DNA of 43,805 bases, from contig JANBVM010000004.1 in assembly GCA_024239015.1 (NCBI GenBank), positions 1-43,805 of the forward strand, in the 5' to 3' direction. The notes below the pieces were generated by a model. That model saw only the letters and a program-made list of their open reading frames with translations. It did no database searches and was not told the DNA's origin. The stretch comes from Patescibacteria group bacterium (GTDB taxonomy: Bacteria > Patescibacteriota > Minisyncoccia > Minisyncoccales > JANBVM01). Positions 22,468 through 30,776 of the stretch are shown in pieces. The translations under genes were made by a program, and so were the position numbers. Positions within the stretch are counted from its first letter, which is position 1; each line of letters opens with the position of its first letter.

Positions 22468-22511
22468 TAAGACGGCAATTTAACAAATTTTAATAAGAAG
22501 GAGGTTATGAA

Positions 22512-22661
22512 TTGTCGTTTGATAAAGGTGAAAGAGTTAATAAGTACTACAGAAGAGTAGCTAACAAAGATAAACACGAAGAAAAAAAGATTGAAAGAGG
22601 AGAAAACAGAAAAATGATCCCACCTTCTAAAAAAATGGGAAGAGGTAAAACCAATAGTTAA
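22512..22661 (+). CDS. Small basic protein (49 residues), TTG start
   Basis: Between the toxin gene and 22715 lies a complete small unit: promoter at 22439, GGAGG at 22500-22504 seven bases before TTG 22512, a 49-residue frame and a terminator. The product is highly charged and lacks hydrophobic core residues (SFDKGERVNKYYRRVANKD…, ending KMGRGKTNS), so it may be disordered or bind RNA, DNA or ribosomes. A competing ATG at 22509 gives only 17 codons. No family is recognised. Confidence 0.6.
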   Translation: MSFDKGERVNKYYRRVANKDKHEEKKIERGENRKMIPPSKKMGRGKTNS

Positions 22662-22668
22662 AAAAAAC

Positions 22669-22690
22669 GGTGCACTAGCACCATTTTTTA
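22669..22690 (+). terminator. Terminator after the 49-residue protein
   Basis: GGTGC (22669-22673), ACTA loop, GCACC (22678-22682), then ATTTTTTAT. Confidence 0.85.
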
Positions 22691-22714
22691 TTTCCTTAAT
22701 TTTTTAAAAAGGAA

Positions 22715-22945
22715 TTACTGAGACTCTGATTCTTTGTGCATTCCGTGCTCTTTGTGCATTCCGTGTCCTTTTTGACCCCAGCTGCAACACCAACAACGAC
22801 TACCACGCTTTTTAAAGAAAAACGATAAACCAAGAAGAATCAGTAAAATTGGCCAAAGCATTCCCCATGCTCCAGCGGCTATAAAGCCCATATTTTGGAG
22901 AAGGAAAATTAAACCAATTATTATAAGTAAAATTGCGAAATACAT
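22715..22945 (-). CDS. LiaI/LiaF-like small membrane protein with Cys/His metal-type tail
   Basis: Two hydrophobic helices (about 2-20 and 24-44; AILLIIIGLIFLLQNMGF, WGMLWPILLILLGLSFFF) match the N-terminal transmembrane unit of LiaI/LiaF/DUF5668 proteins. A basic cytoplasmic stretch then carries RCWCCSWG and a duplicated GHGMHKE-HGMHKE tail, coded by a short direct repeat. The cysteines, histidines and methionines suggest metal binding, perhaps copper or zinc. The role is unknown; LiaF-type proteins act in envelope-stress sensing. Confidence 0.65.
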   Translation of the reverse strand: MYFAILLIIIGLIFLLQNMGFIAAGAWGMLWPILLILLGLSFFFKKRGSRCWCCSWGQKGHGMHKEHGMHKESESQ

Positions 22946-23065
22946 TTTATTATTGTGTAGTTTAAAGTTAGCTACGACCTTTATTGAATTATAGCAAATA
23001 TTCTTTAAGTAATAAAAGAGGTAAGTTATTAACTTTTGTTATGAGCAAAGCCGTCGAGAAATTTT

Positions 23066-23094
23066 TTGACCGCAAGCCTTAATTTTGGTATATT
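23066..23094 (+). promoter_or_regulatory. Promoter of the DeoR-like regulator
   Basis: TTGACC (23066-23071), 17 bases, TATATT (23089-23094). The start site should be near 23101, which rules out the TTG at 23085 as start codon. Confidence 0.65.
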
Positions 23095-23111
23095 TTTTTA
23101 ACAACTGGATT

Positions 23112-23705
23112 ATGGATAAAAACTATTTACTTCAGGTCACAAATGAAATCTATCGCATAACTTTACTTTTTCCCAAAAAGGAGCCCTTAAGATATAGGAT
23201 GAGGGAGGTGGCTGACGATGTTTTATCTGGATTTATTTCTATTACGATTGATGCTGATCCAAAGATTAAATCCGCAAGGATCAACGACTTAGAAAGGAAT
23301 GCCGAAATTATCAATAGTTTTTTAGAACTTGCAAAAACCCAAAATTGGGTTAAGTCTCCTGACATATTGAGACTACAAGAAGAGTATAGTAGAATAGGGG
23401 AAGAGTTAGAAAAATTTAGAACAGAAAAAGAGACTGAAGAATTACCCAAAGAAACAGCAGATATTGCACTTCCGCTGGTTTCTGTGTCAAAAGATGATAA
23501 GGTTGATATACCTGACCGTCAAGAAAAGATTTTAGAGATTTTAAAAGAAAAAGGAAGAGCTCAGGTTTGGGAGATAAAGGGTCTCCTTCCAGAGGTAAGC
23601 AAAAGAACTTTGAGGAGAGATTTTAATAGTTTAGTCAAAGAGGGCCTGGTACAAAGGATGGGCGAAAGAAATGAGACTTTCTATCAGATTATTGATAGGT
23701 CATAA
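23112..23705 (+). CDS. DeoR-type winged-helix regulator with N-terminal helical domain
   Basis: The C-terminal 60 residues form a DeoR-like winged helix (DRQEKILEILKEKGRAQVWEIKGLLPEVSKRTLRRDFNSL, then VKEGLVQRMGERNETFYQI). The N-terminal 110 residues are helical (VTNEIYRITLLFPKKEPLRYRMREVADDVL…), a domain that looks specific to candidate-phyla proteins. ATG 23112 is chosen because the promoter lies over the longer TTG-started version. It stands directly upstream of the ECF sigma gene, separated by a palindrome. Confidence 0.75.
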   Translation: MDKNYLLQVTNEIYRITLLFPKKEPLRYRMREVADDVLSGFISITIDADPKIKSARINDLERNAEIINSFLELAKTQNWVKSPDILRLQEEYSRIGEELEKFRTEKETEELPKETADIALPLVSVSKDDKVDIPDRQEKILEILKEKGRAQVWEIKGLLPEVSKRTLRRDFNSLVKEGLVQRMGERNETFYQIIDRS

Positions 23706-23726
23706 ATAGGACAGCGGTAATTTATT

Positions 23727-23751
23727 TAGTAGGACGCGTTATGTCCTACTA
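23727..23751. promoter_or_regulatory. Palindrome between regulator and sigma-factor genes
   Basis: TAGTAGGAC (23727-23735) and GTCCTACTA (23743-23751) are perfect 9-base arms around GCGTTAT. There is no T-run. It is either an operator (the regulator upstream is a candidate) or an mRNA hairpin 38 bases before the sigma gene. Confidence 0.55.
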
Positions 23752-23789
23752 TTTCATATCTCTTCTCTAGAACAAAAATAGGGAATTTT

Positions 23790-24293
23790 ATGGAAAGAAA
23801 AAAAAGATTATTTAGTAAAATATACGACAAATACATAGATAAAATATATGGTTTTACCTTCTTTAAGGTAAACTCTCAAGAAATAGCTGAGGATTTGACT
23901 TCTGAGGCTTTCTCAAGAACATGGGCTGTTTTTAGAAAAAAAGACAAAGAGATTGATAATATTCAAGCATTTTTGTATAAGACCGCCAAAAATTTAGTAA
24001 TTGATCACTATCGGCAAAAAGGGAAAACTCAGGTAGTATCGACTGAAGATATCTCTATTGCCGATCCAAGACATAATTTGGAAGAAGAAGCTATATTAAA
24101 TTCAGACGTTGATAATATAAAAGAAATCTTGTATACCTTAAAAGAAGACTATCAGAACGTTATTATCTGGTATTATCTGGATGACCTATCAATTTCTGAG
24201 ATATCTAATGTATTAGGTAGGACAAAAGAGACTACTCGTGTCCTACTACACAGAGCTCTGAATGCATTAAAGGTTAAAATTAAAGAGAATTGA
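23790..24293 (+). CDS. ECF-type RNA polymerase sigma factor
   Basis: This 167-residue sigma-70-family factor of the extracytoplasmic-function group has region 2 (about 8-80; IDKIYGFTFFKVNSQEIAEDLTSEAFSRTW, then AFLYKTAKNLVIDHYR) and region 4 (about 110-165; LKEDYQNVIIWYYLDDLSISEISNVLGRTKETTRVLLHRALNAL). Regions 1 and 3 are absent. It should direct transcription of an envelope-stress or surface regulon. The following gene codes for a membrane DUF5667 protein, a common partner. Confidence 0.92.
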   Translation: MERKKRLFSKIYDKYIDKIYGFTFFKVNSQEIAEDLTSEAFSRTWAVFRKKDKEIDNIQAFLYKTAKNLVIDHYRQKGKTQVVSTEDISIADPRHNLEEEAILNSDVDNIKEILYTLKEDYQNVIIWYYLDDLSISEISNVLGRTKETTRVLLHRALNALKVKIKEN

Positions 24294-24339
24294 TTCTTTT
24301 TAGCGTTAGTTAATTTGGTAGGTTGATAAACTTCAGAAG

Positions 24340-24365
24340 TGTAACAAAAATGACCTTTTTACGTC
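24340..24365 (+). promoter_or_regulatory. Candidate ECF-sigma promoter
   Basis: TGTAAC (24340-24345), 16 bases, CGTC (24362-24365) match the bipartite ECF pattern (TGTAAC/CGTC as in the SigX/SigW class). It stands between the sigma gene and its membrane partner. Confidence 0.5.
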
Positions 24366-24405
24366 ATAAATCTAGGTAAGGGTAAAAAAGCCTTTATTTC
24401 GTTTT

Positions 24406-25110
24406 TTGACTACATTTTTTGTGACAACATCTCAATTAATTAGGAAAATTAAAGAATTGAAGGGGGTAAAGCCCAATCAAGACTGGGTCTTACTTACTAA
24501 AAAACAGATATTGGGAGAAGAAGTAACCCCTGAATTGTTCCCATTCCTGAGGCCAGCTTATGCTGGTTTGTTTGCCTTGTTTCTACTATTGGGTCTCTTC
24601 GAATTCTCTCAGGGAGCCCTGCCTGGTGAATCTCTGTATTATTTCAAGAAGATTGTTGAAAGGGGCCAGATAATTATTTCGTCTGAAGAGGCAAGGCCCA
24701 GTTTCAATCTTGAGTTAGCCAATAAGAGATTAGAAGAATTGAATGAGATTGCCCTGGGTAATGAAGCAAAGAAATTAGCGCCAGCCATGCATGAATTTCA
24801 GATCAAAGTTGCAGAAGCTGCAGAGAACCTGACAAAAGTAAAGAAAATTAATAAAGAGATTGTTTTTCAAACCCAAAAATTAGAGGAAAATAAAGAGAAG
24901 GTGGAAAAAGTTTTGGCAGCAAAAATTGATACCGATGACTACGATACTGCTTTGTCCCAGCTAGTTGAAAGTCAGATTTTAGATTTAGAACAAAGAACGT
25001 TAAGCGAAGAAGATCAAGAAATTTTAGAAGCTGTAAGACAAGATTTTGAATCAGGCAATTATTCTGAAGCTTTGATAGGAATTTTGGATCTAAGCCAGAA
25101 CGATCTTTAG
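24406..25110 (+). CDS. DUF5667-type membrane protein, possible sigma-factor partner
   Basis: The N-terminal cytoplasmic part (about 1-45; LIRKIKELKGVKPNQDWVLLTKKQIL) is followed by one transmembrane helix (about 48-70; PAYAGLFALFLLLGLFEF). The DUF5667 region begins GALPGESLYYFKKIVERGQI and continues as a long helical, coiled-coil-rich extracytoplasmic domain (about 75-225). Such proteins follow ECF sigma genes in candidate-phyla genomes and may act as anti-sigma factor or sensor. The start is either TTG 24406 or GTG 24421; neither has a clear ribosome site. The sigma-partner role is inferred from context. Confidence 0.72.
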   Translation: MTTFFVTTSQLIRKIKELKGVKPNQDWVLLTKKQILGEEVTPELFPFLRPAYAGLFALFLLLGLFEFSQGALPGESLYYFKKIVERGQIIISSEEARPSFNLELANKRLEELNEIALGNEAKKLAPAMHEFQIKVAEAAENLTKVKKINKEIVFQTQKLEENKEKVEKVLAAKIDTDDYDTALSQLVESQILDLEQRTLSEEDQEILEAVRQDFESGNYSEALIGILDLSQNDL

Positions 25111-25180
25111 GAGGTAATTTTATCATTAAAAGTTTTCCACAAGTATTTTTTTGACAATTTGATACAATATAAAATTGGAA

Positions 25181-25297
25181 GTCGCAGTTCGTGACTGATA
25201 GCTAGGGTCGCGAACAATTCCTTTCTTAGATAGAACTCAATTGGTTGAGATTCTAACTTTGTGTTCTACTAAAAAGGAATAAAGTGGTCGACGCGAC
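25181..25297 (+). ncRNA. Structured 5' leader of the S-layer-like gene
   Basis: The 227 bases between 25110 and 25338 hold a folded leader. P1 is GTCGC/GCGAC (25181-25185/25293-25297). P2 is a hairpin GTTCGTGAC/GTCGCGAAC (25187-25195/25207-25215). P3 is ATTCCTTT-c-TTAG / CTAA-AAAGGAAT (25217-25229/25269-25280). P4 is TAGAACTCAA/TTGAG-a-TTCTA (25231-25255). TAGAAC can instead pair with GTTCTA at 25263-25268, extending P3 at the cost of P4. This is a three-way-junction RNA with two alternative forms, 40 bases before the ATG. It is not a riboswitch class I recognise. Confidence 0.6.
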
Positions 25298-25337
25298 AAA
25301 AGTAATAATAAATTAATCACTTAAAAGAATAAAAAGA

Positions 25338-28300
25338 ATGACTATAAAAATGTCTATAACGAAGAAAATTATTTCGATTGCTACTGTTGTTGGTATGTTG
25401 GCCCCCATTGCCCCTGCTTTGGCTATAACAGCAGCTGATCTTCAGGTACAAATTGATGCTTTATTAGCTCAATTGTCCTCATTACAGGCTCAGTTGACTA
25501 CACTTGAAGGGGGAGAAACAACTCCAACTGTTAGTGGTTGTACAATTACTTCTTTTGATAGAAGCCTAAAAGTAGGCTCGTCAGGAGAAGATGTTAAATG
25601 TCTACAGATTATCTTGAATTCAGCCGCCGATACCCAGGTAGCTGCAACAGGCGTAGGATCTTCTGGTAGTGAAACTACCTACTTTGGTCCTTTAACCCAA
25701 GCTGCAGCAATTAAATTCCAGGAAAAATACGCCAGTGAAGTTTTAGCTTCTTGGGGATTAACTACTGGAACTGGTTTCATTGGCTCAACAAGTAGAACTA
25801 AGCTGAATAGTCTCTTGGGCGCAGGAGTTCCTGGAACACCTGGAACACCTGGCGAAGTCGGCACTACAGCCGCTGTTTCTTTAGCTGCTGATACTGCAGT
25901 CGCAGGTGCTGTGGCTAAAAACTCTCAAGATGTACCTTTCACCAAGATTAGATTTTCAGCTGGTGCCACTGCTTATACCGTTACCCAGATTGTTGTTGCT
26001 CGAGGCGGAGTTTCAGCCGATGCTGATATTTCATCTATAAAGTTATATGATGGAACAGCCCAGCTAGGTTCAACTCAGGCCTTAAACACTAACACCCACA
26101 AAGCAACCTTTGGAAGCCTTTCATGGGAAATTCCTTCCTACACCGTTAAATACCTAAGTATTCTTGGAAGCATTGCTGCTTCACCTACAGTTGGAGATGT
26201 TATCCAGTTAGGAATTTCTGCTGCTTCAGACATTAGTGCAACGGTAAGTCCTTCAGGAACTTTCCCAATCATGGGAAACTTGAAGACAGTTGCTGGAATT
26301 TCAGTTGGTCGACTTGATGTTGACAAACAGGCTACTCCAGCTACCACCACTGTTCTATCTGGAGCTACTGACCAAGAAGTTGCTTGTTGGAAGTTTACGG
26401 CTGACAACACCGAAGGCTTCGACGTTAATTCAATTAAGGTTTCCCATGTTGGTTCTGCTGCTAGAGCTGACCTAAGCAATCTAGTTCTTAAAGTTTCAGG
26501 AACTCAGATTGGTTCAACCATGCTCAGTTTAGATGCTTCTAACCAGGTAATGTTTGACCTATCTGCTTCTCCTTTGAACATTAGAACTGGATCAGCTAAG
26601 ACAGTTTGTTCTTACACTGATGTTGCTTCTGGAATTTCGACCTCAAGGACAGCAATCTTTGAGCTTACCCAAGCTACAAATATAGTGGCTTACGGTGCTA
26701 ATTCCGGAGGAATAGTGACAGTTACTATTACCTCTGCTACTTTTGTTAAGCAGACCGGTAATACCATGACCATTGGTCAGGGTACTTTAACCGTTGCTTT
26801 GGATGCTGCTCAAAATCCTGCCGCTCAGAATTATGTTAAGGGAACCGCAAACAGATTAATTACTGCTGTTAAGTTCTCAACTGGTGCAAGAGAGGGAGTT
26901 AGGATGGTAAAACTTGTATTCACCCTAGGTGGAACAGGTTCTGCTACCGATATCTCTAATGTTACCCTTTGGGACGGAACCACTCAGATTGCAGGTCCTG
27001 CCTCAGTTATTGGTACTAGCGTCACCTTTGGTGCTAACACTATTGGTTACGATGTAACTGGACTATTTGATGTGCTGAAATCAGCTAATACTACTGTTTT
27101 AGTTAAAGCTGATGTTCCAACCGGGGCTGATTCTACAAAGACAGTAAGCCTGAGCTTATCTGCAGCATCTGATATTTCTGCCGATGGCCTAGGATCACAA
27201 TACGACTTGCCTTCTTCAGCTATTACTGGAACAGCTACGGGTAACGCCCACTCTGTGACGGCTAATGGTACTTTATCAGTGGCTTTGGCTGCTGATACTC
27301 CACCTGCTCAGACTTATGTGAAGGGATCAACCGCAAAATCATTCACTAAGATTAACTTTACTGCAGGTTCTGGAGAGGACATGACTGTGACCTCTATTAC
27401 AGTTAGATGTTATGTAGGATCTGGTACTGGATCCACTTGTGCTTCAGGAGACGTCACCAACGTTAAGTTGTTGAAGTCAGACGGATCACAGTTTGGATCA
27501 GTTGTTACCAGCCCAACAGCTTCTGCTGGATTTAGCGGTACTTTCACAGTTACAGCTGCTCAGACCGGATCCATTACCGTAGTAGCTGATATTCCTACCA
27601 CTGCCGCCGCTGCCTCTGTTCACTTTGACCTTCCGGGAGCTGGAACAGTTGCCAGTGATATTACTTCAACTGGTGCTTCTTCTGCAGCTGATATTACAGA
27701 AACAGGTTCTGCCACTGGTAAATTAGTAACTATTGGTTCAGGATCTTTGACTATTGCTGCAGCCGCAGTCCCAGCCGATCAGACCCAGATTATTGGAGCC
27801 ACTCAAATTCCTATTGTTGGTTTAGTACTAACAGCTGGAACAGGTGAGGATGTTAGGATAACTAAGTTAAAGTTCACCAGGAGTGTTCTTACTTCTAGTG
27901 AAGGTTCTTCAACTGACTTGTCTAACATTGCAATTTACGATGGATCTACCAGACTAACTGCTAATAAGCCTTGGGATGGCACTGACACCGAAGTTACATT
28001 TACAGCCTCTGATTTCTTGAACTTATTGGGGATTGATATTGTCAAAGGACAGCAAAAGACGGTTACCGTCAATGCTGATGTTCCTTCTACCGCAGTCAAT
28101 CTACACGTAGTTGCTATAGGTATAGCCACCTCTACTGATCCTGGTAGTACTACTACTAGTGACGTTACGATTGTTGGGCTTTCTTCAAATACAAGTCCAG
28201 CTCCTACCGTAACAAAGGCCAATACGGCTTTGGAGGGAGCTAACTACAGCTCAAATGGTGATGGTAATGCTTATTATCTGACTCTTAACACTAAGGGTAC

Positions 28301-29453
28301 TTTAACAGTAGCTTCAGCTGCTGATACCCCTGGTCAGGCAATTCAGTCTGTAGGGTCACAAGGTTATGCATCTCCGCCAACTGTTTCATTCTATAAGGCT
28401 TCATTCAGCCCAACTCTTGAGGCTAGTGATGTTAAGTCAATTACTGTAGAAAGATCAGGTGGTCGTGATTCTGACTTTAGTTCAATTACTATTTGGGATG
28501 GAACGACTCAGTTAGGTACAGCTCAGTCCCTAGTTAATGCTTCAACTACATTTAGTTTTGTAGCTGGAAGTTACTGGAGAATTGACGCTGTTAAAAACCT
28601 AACAGTCAAAGGTGTACTGAACGGTATTAGGCTTAGCACTGGTTCTGGATCTGAAACAGGTGATGCTCCTCAGCTTGGTGTTGATAACATCACAGCCGAA
28701 GGTGTGTCTTCTGGTTTGTCACCAACTGGCGCTGGACAAATTGACCTACTCGGTAATGCTCAACACCTGAGACAGTCTCAACCTACTATAGCTTTGGCCT
28801 CACCCGTAGATACAACTATAGGTGGAACCAAGCAGCTTATTAGGTGGACGGTGACAGCTGATGGAACTGACGATATTGCTTGGAAGAAAGTTATCCTTGA
28901 TGTGTCAGGAGCAATAACCGTTGCAACCGTTAGCAATACAGTTGGTTGTATTAGTGGCGACACAGGTTGTACTGGAAAGACAGATGGTATATACACGTCT
29001 ACTAGTAGTGACATAGGAGTATCTCCTACCCAGTTAATTGCTACCAGCTCAATGAAAATCTATGATGTTGGATCTGGCAGCGCAATTACAGCTACTACTA
29101 CTGATACTGCCTGGACCGTTGATCAATCTACTTCACCTGGAACAGCTAGAGTCGCATTTGTAGCCGCCGCAGAACAAACAGTTGCTGCAGGCACTACAAA
29201 GACTTACTACCTAGAAGGTGCTTTCTTACAAGGTGGTGCTGCCGGTGACAGTATAACGACTAGAATTAATACCAGGCCTACCTCAGCTACTAGTGATACC
29301 TATGTAACAGTTGCAGGCACTACAGGAACCTTTATCTGGTCAGATAAATCAGGAGCTAGTTCAGGTAACGCACACTCTTCATTAACTGCTGACTGGACTC
29401 ACGACTACAAAGTTTCTGGCTTGCCAACTTCTGTAAATACTTTGACCAAGTAG
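25338..29453 (+). CDS. Giant S-layer-like surface protein with N-terminal peptidoglycan-binding domain
   Basis: The 1371-residue exported protein has a signal peptide (about 1-30, cut near PALA), a short coiled coil (DLQVQIDALLAQLSSLQAQL, about 33-53) and a PG_binding_1 domain (about 68-158; LKVGSSGEDVKCLQIILN, YFGPLTQAAAIKFQEKY). A Gly-Thr-Pro hinge follows (PGTPGTPGE). More than 1,100 residues of repeated Ser/Thr-rich beta domains come next, with recurring motifs LAADTP-AQ-YVKG, FTAGSGEDM-VTSI and ADVP-TA. It resembles the surface-array proteins of candidate-phyla bacteria: wall-bound at one end and self-assembling by the rest. It is single, behind a structured leader, with a very strong terminator. 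ATG 25350 is an alternative start. Confidence 0.85.
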   Translation: MTIKMSITKKIISIATVVGMLAPIAPALAITAADLQVQIDALLAQLSSLQAQLTTLEGGETTPTVSGCTITSFDRSLKVGSSGEDVKCLQIILNSAADTQVAATGVGSSGSETTYFGPLTQAAAIKFQEKYASEVLASWGLTTGTGFIGSTSRTKLNSLLGAGVPGTPGTPGEVGTTAAVSLAADTAVAGAVAKNSQDVPFTKIRFSAGATAYTVTQIVVARGGVSADADISSIKLYDGTAQLGSTQALNTNTHKATFGSLSWEIPSYTVKYLSILGSIAASPTVGDVIQLGISAASDISATVSPSGTFPIMGNLKTVAGISVGRLDVDKQATPATTTVLSGATDQEVACWKFTADNTEGFDVNSIKVSHVGSAARADLSNLVLKVSGTQIGSTMLSLDASNQVMFDLSASPLNIRTGSAKTVCSYTDVASGISTSRTAIFELTQATNIVAYGANSGGIVTVTITSATFVKQTGNTMTIGQGTLTVALDAAQNPAAQNYVKGTANRLITAVKFSTGAREGVRMVKLVFTLGGTGSATDISNVTLWDGTTQIAGPASVIGTSVTFGANTIGYDVTGLFDVLKSANTTVLVKADVPTGADSTKTVSLSLSAASDISADGLGSQYDLPSSAITGTATGNAHSVTANGTLSVALAADTPPAQTYVKGSTAKSFTKINFTAGSGEDMTVTSITVRCYVGSGTGSTCASGDVTNVKLLKSDGSQFGSVVTSPTASAGFSGTFTVTAAQTGSITVVADIPTTAAAASVHFDLPGAGTVASDITSTGASSAADITETGSATGKLVTIGSGSLTIAAAAVPADQTQIIGATQIPIVGLVLTAGTGEDVRITKLKFTRSVLTSSEGSSTDLSNIAIYDGSTRLTANKPWDGTDTEVTFTASDFLNLLGIDIVKGQQKTVTVNADVPSTAVNLHVVAIGIATSTDPGSTTTSDVTIVGLSSNTSPAPTVTKANTALEGANYSSNGDGNAYYLTLNTKGTLTVASAADTPGQAIQSVGSQGYASPPTVSFYKASFSPTLEASDVKSITVERSGGRDSDFSSITIWDGTTQLGTAQSLVNASTTFSFVAGSYWRIDAVKNLTVKGVLNGIRLSTGSGSETGDAPQLGVDNITAEGVSSGLSPTGAGQIDLLGNAQHLRQSQPTIALASPVDTTIGGTKQLIRWTVTADGTDDIAWKKVILDVSGAITVATVSNTVGCISGDTGCTGKTDGIYTSTSSDIGVSPTQLIATSSMKIYDVGSGSAITATTTDTAWTVDQSTSPGTARVAFVAAAEQTVAAGTTKTYYLEGAFLQGGAAGDSITTRINTRPTSATSDTYVTVAGTTGTFIWSDKSGASSGNAHSSLTADWTHDYKVSGLPTSVNTLTK

Positions 29454-29510
29454 TAGGTTCGGACCGAAATCTTGAACTGAAATCTATTTATGCCTTTCCT
29501 TGTGAGGCAA

Positions 29511-29545
29511 CCAAAAGCCGCTCCATTGGAGCGGCTTTTGGGTTC
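29511..29545 (+). terminator. Very strong terminator after the S-layer-like gene
   Basis: Perfect 14-bp arms CCAAAAGCCGCTCC (29511-29524) and GGAGCGGCTTTTGG (29528-29541) surround an ATT loop. The TTTT lies inside the 3' arm, and the stem may also serve the minus-strand GT4 gene. Confidence 0.85.
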
Positions 29546-29559
29546 ACTTAATATATTTT

Positions 29560-30726
29560 TTAGAGCAGCTTTTCAGTTTCTTGAATCATTTCTCTGATAG
29601 AGAATTTTTTCAGTTTTTCTTTAGCTTGACTTATTAATTCCTGAGCCAGTTTGGGATTTTTAATTAGTTTTAGCGTTTTTTCAGCTAATTCCTTAGAACT
29701 TCTGGGCTTTATTAGAATTCCTTCTTTCCCATCCTCAATTATTTCTGGTATAGCGCCTACATTTGTGGCTATAATTGGGACCCCTGAAGCCATAGCCTCT
29801 AAAATTATCCAAGGAAAACCTTCTTTTAAAGAAGGCAGAACAAAAACATCAAAAGCCTTTAAATATTTATATGCGTCAGGGATTCGACCCAATAGAAAAA
29901 CTTGGTTTCCAAGGTCATATTTTTTGATTAGTAATTCCAGTTCTCTTCTTTGTCTTCCTTCACCGATTATTAATAACTTAAAATCAGCTTTCAAGAGATG
30001 TGCTGACTTTATTAAGTATTCCAAACCCTTTGTTTTATATAGATTAGCTACGCTGCCGATTAAAATTGTTTCAGGCTCCAATCTGTAGCCTGCAGGGAGT
30101 AGCCCAGAAAGCTTTTGGCGAGCCTCACCTTTTGATAAGAATTTTAGCTGATTAACGTCAATGCCATTATAAATCTTGACTATTTTTTCAGGCAGGCAAA
30201 TTCTGTATTTTATTGCGATATCTCTGTCAACTTCTGAATTAACAACAATTTTATCTTTGAGGGGAGAGGTAATCTTTTCAGCCCAGAGGAGAGTTCTATT
30301 CATAAACCATGGCCTGGGATCGCGGAAAGACCAGCCACCGATTCGATATATAACTTGGAACTTAAAATCCGAAGCTCGAAGCTTATATAGGAAAGAGGCG
30401 ATTGAACCCATTATGCCGGCCGAGGTAGAACATAAAAAAAGAGTATTAGGCCTTTCCTTTTTCAAAAGGTTGAGAATTTCTAATATTGAAAAAGGAACTT
30501 GCCAGGGTAGGGGAGTTCTTTTCATGTGTTTCAGATACACGATTTTGACAGACAGACTTTTTAGTTTTCTAAAAAGCTCACCATCTCCCTCACCGGCGGC
30601 AACCAAAATATCGTATTTATCCTTATTTAAATTGGAAGCCATCTCAAAAATATATCTTTGAGCTCCGCCGAATTCTGATTGAGTGGCCAAAAATATGATT
30701 TTTCTTTTATTATTGACAGTTTCCAT
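29560..30726 (-). CDS. Family 4 glycosyltransferase (minus strand)
   Basis: This GT-B enzyme has the GT4 pattern. The N-terminal acceptor domain begins IIFLATQSEFGGAQRYIFEMA. The C-terminal donor domain has SVANLYKTKGLEYLIKSAHLL (about 225-245), LLIIGEGRQRRELELLI and the EX7E motif in LPSLKEGFPWIILEAMASGVPIIATNVGAIPEII (about 300-335). It should add a hexose or similar sugar to a surface glycan. It is convergent with the S-layer gene and divergent from the next gene, with a 50-base shared upstream region. Confidence 0.9.
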   Translation of the reverse strand: METVNNKRKIIFLATQSEFGGAQRYIFEMASNLNKDKYDILVAAGEGDGELFRKLKSLSVKIVYLKHMKRTPLPWQVPFSILEILNLLKKERPNTLFLCSTSAGIMGSIASFLYKLRASDFKFQVIYRIGGWSFRDPRPWFMNRTLLWAEKITSPLKDKIVVNSEVDRDIAIKYRICLPEKIVKIYNGIDVNQLKFLSKGEARQKLSGLLPAGYRLEPETILIGSVANLYKTKGLEYLIKSAHLLKADFKLLIIGEGRQRRELELLIKKYDLGNQVFLLGRIPDAYKYLKAFDVFVLPSLKEGFPWIILEAMASGVPIIATNVGAIPEIIEDGKEGILIKPRSSKELAEKTLKLIKNPKLAQELISQAKEKLKKFSIREMIQETEKLL

Positions 30727-30776
30727 AATATTCAGTAACGTTATAACATTCTACAATTTAAAAGGAGAAGATAAAA

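Noticed and set aside
23085-23111. Longer TTG-started version of the DeoR-like regulator
   Set aside because: A good promoter (23066-23094) covers this start; ATG 23112 lies behind the expected transcription start.
25860-29400. Repeated DNA in the S-layer-like gene as a CRISPR or satellite array
   Set aside because: The repeats are degenerate, of protein-domain length and in frame; they are coding repeats.
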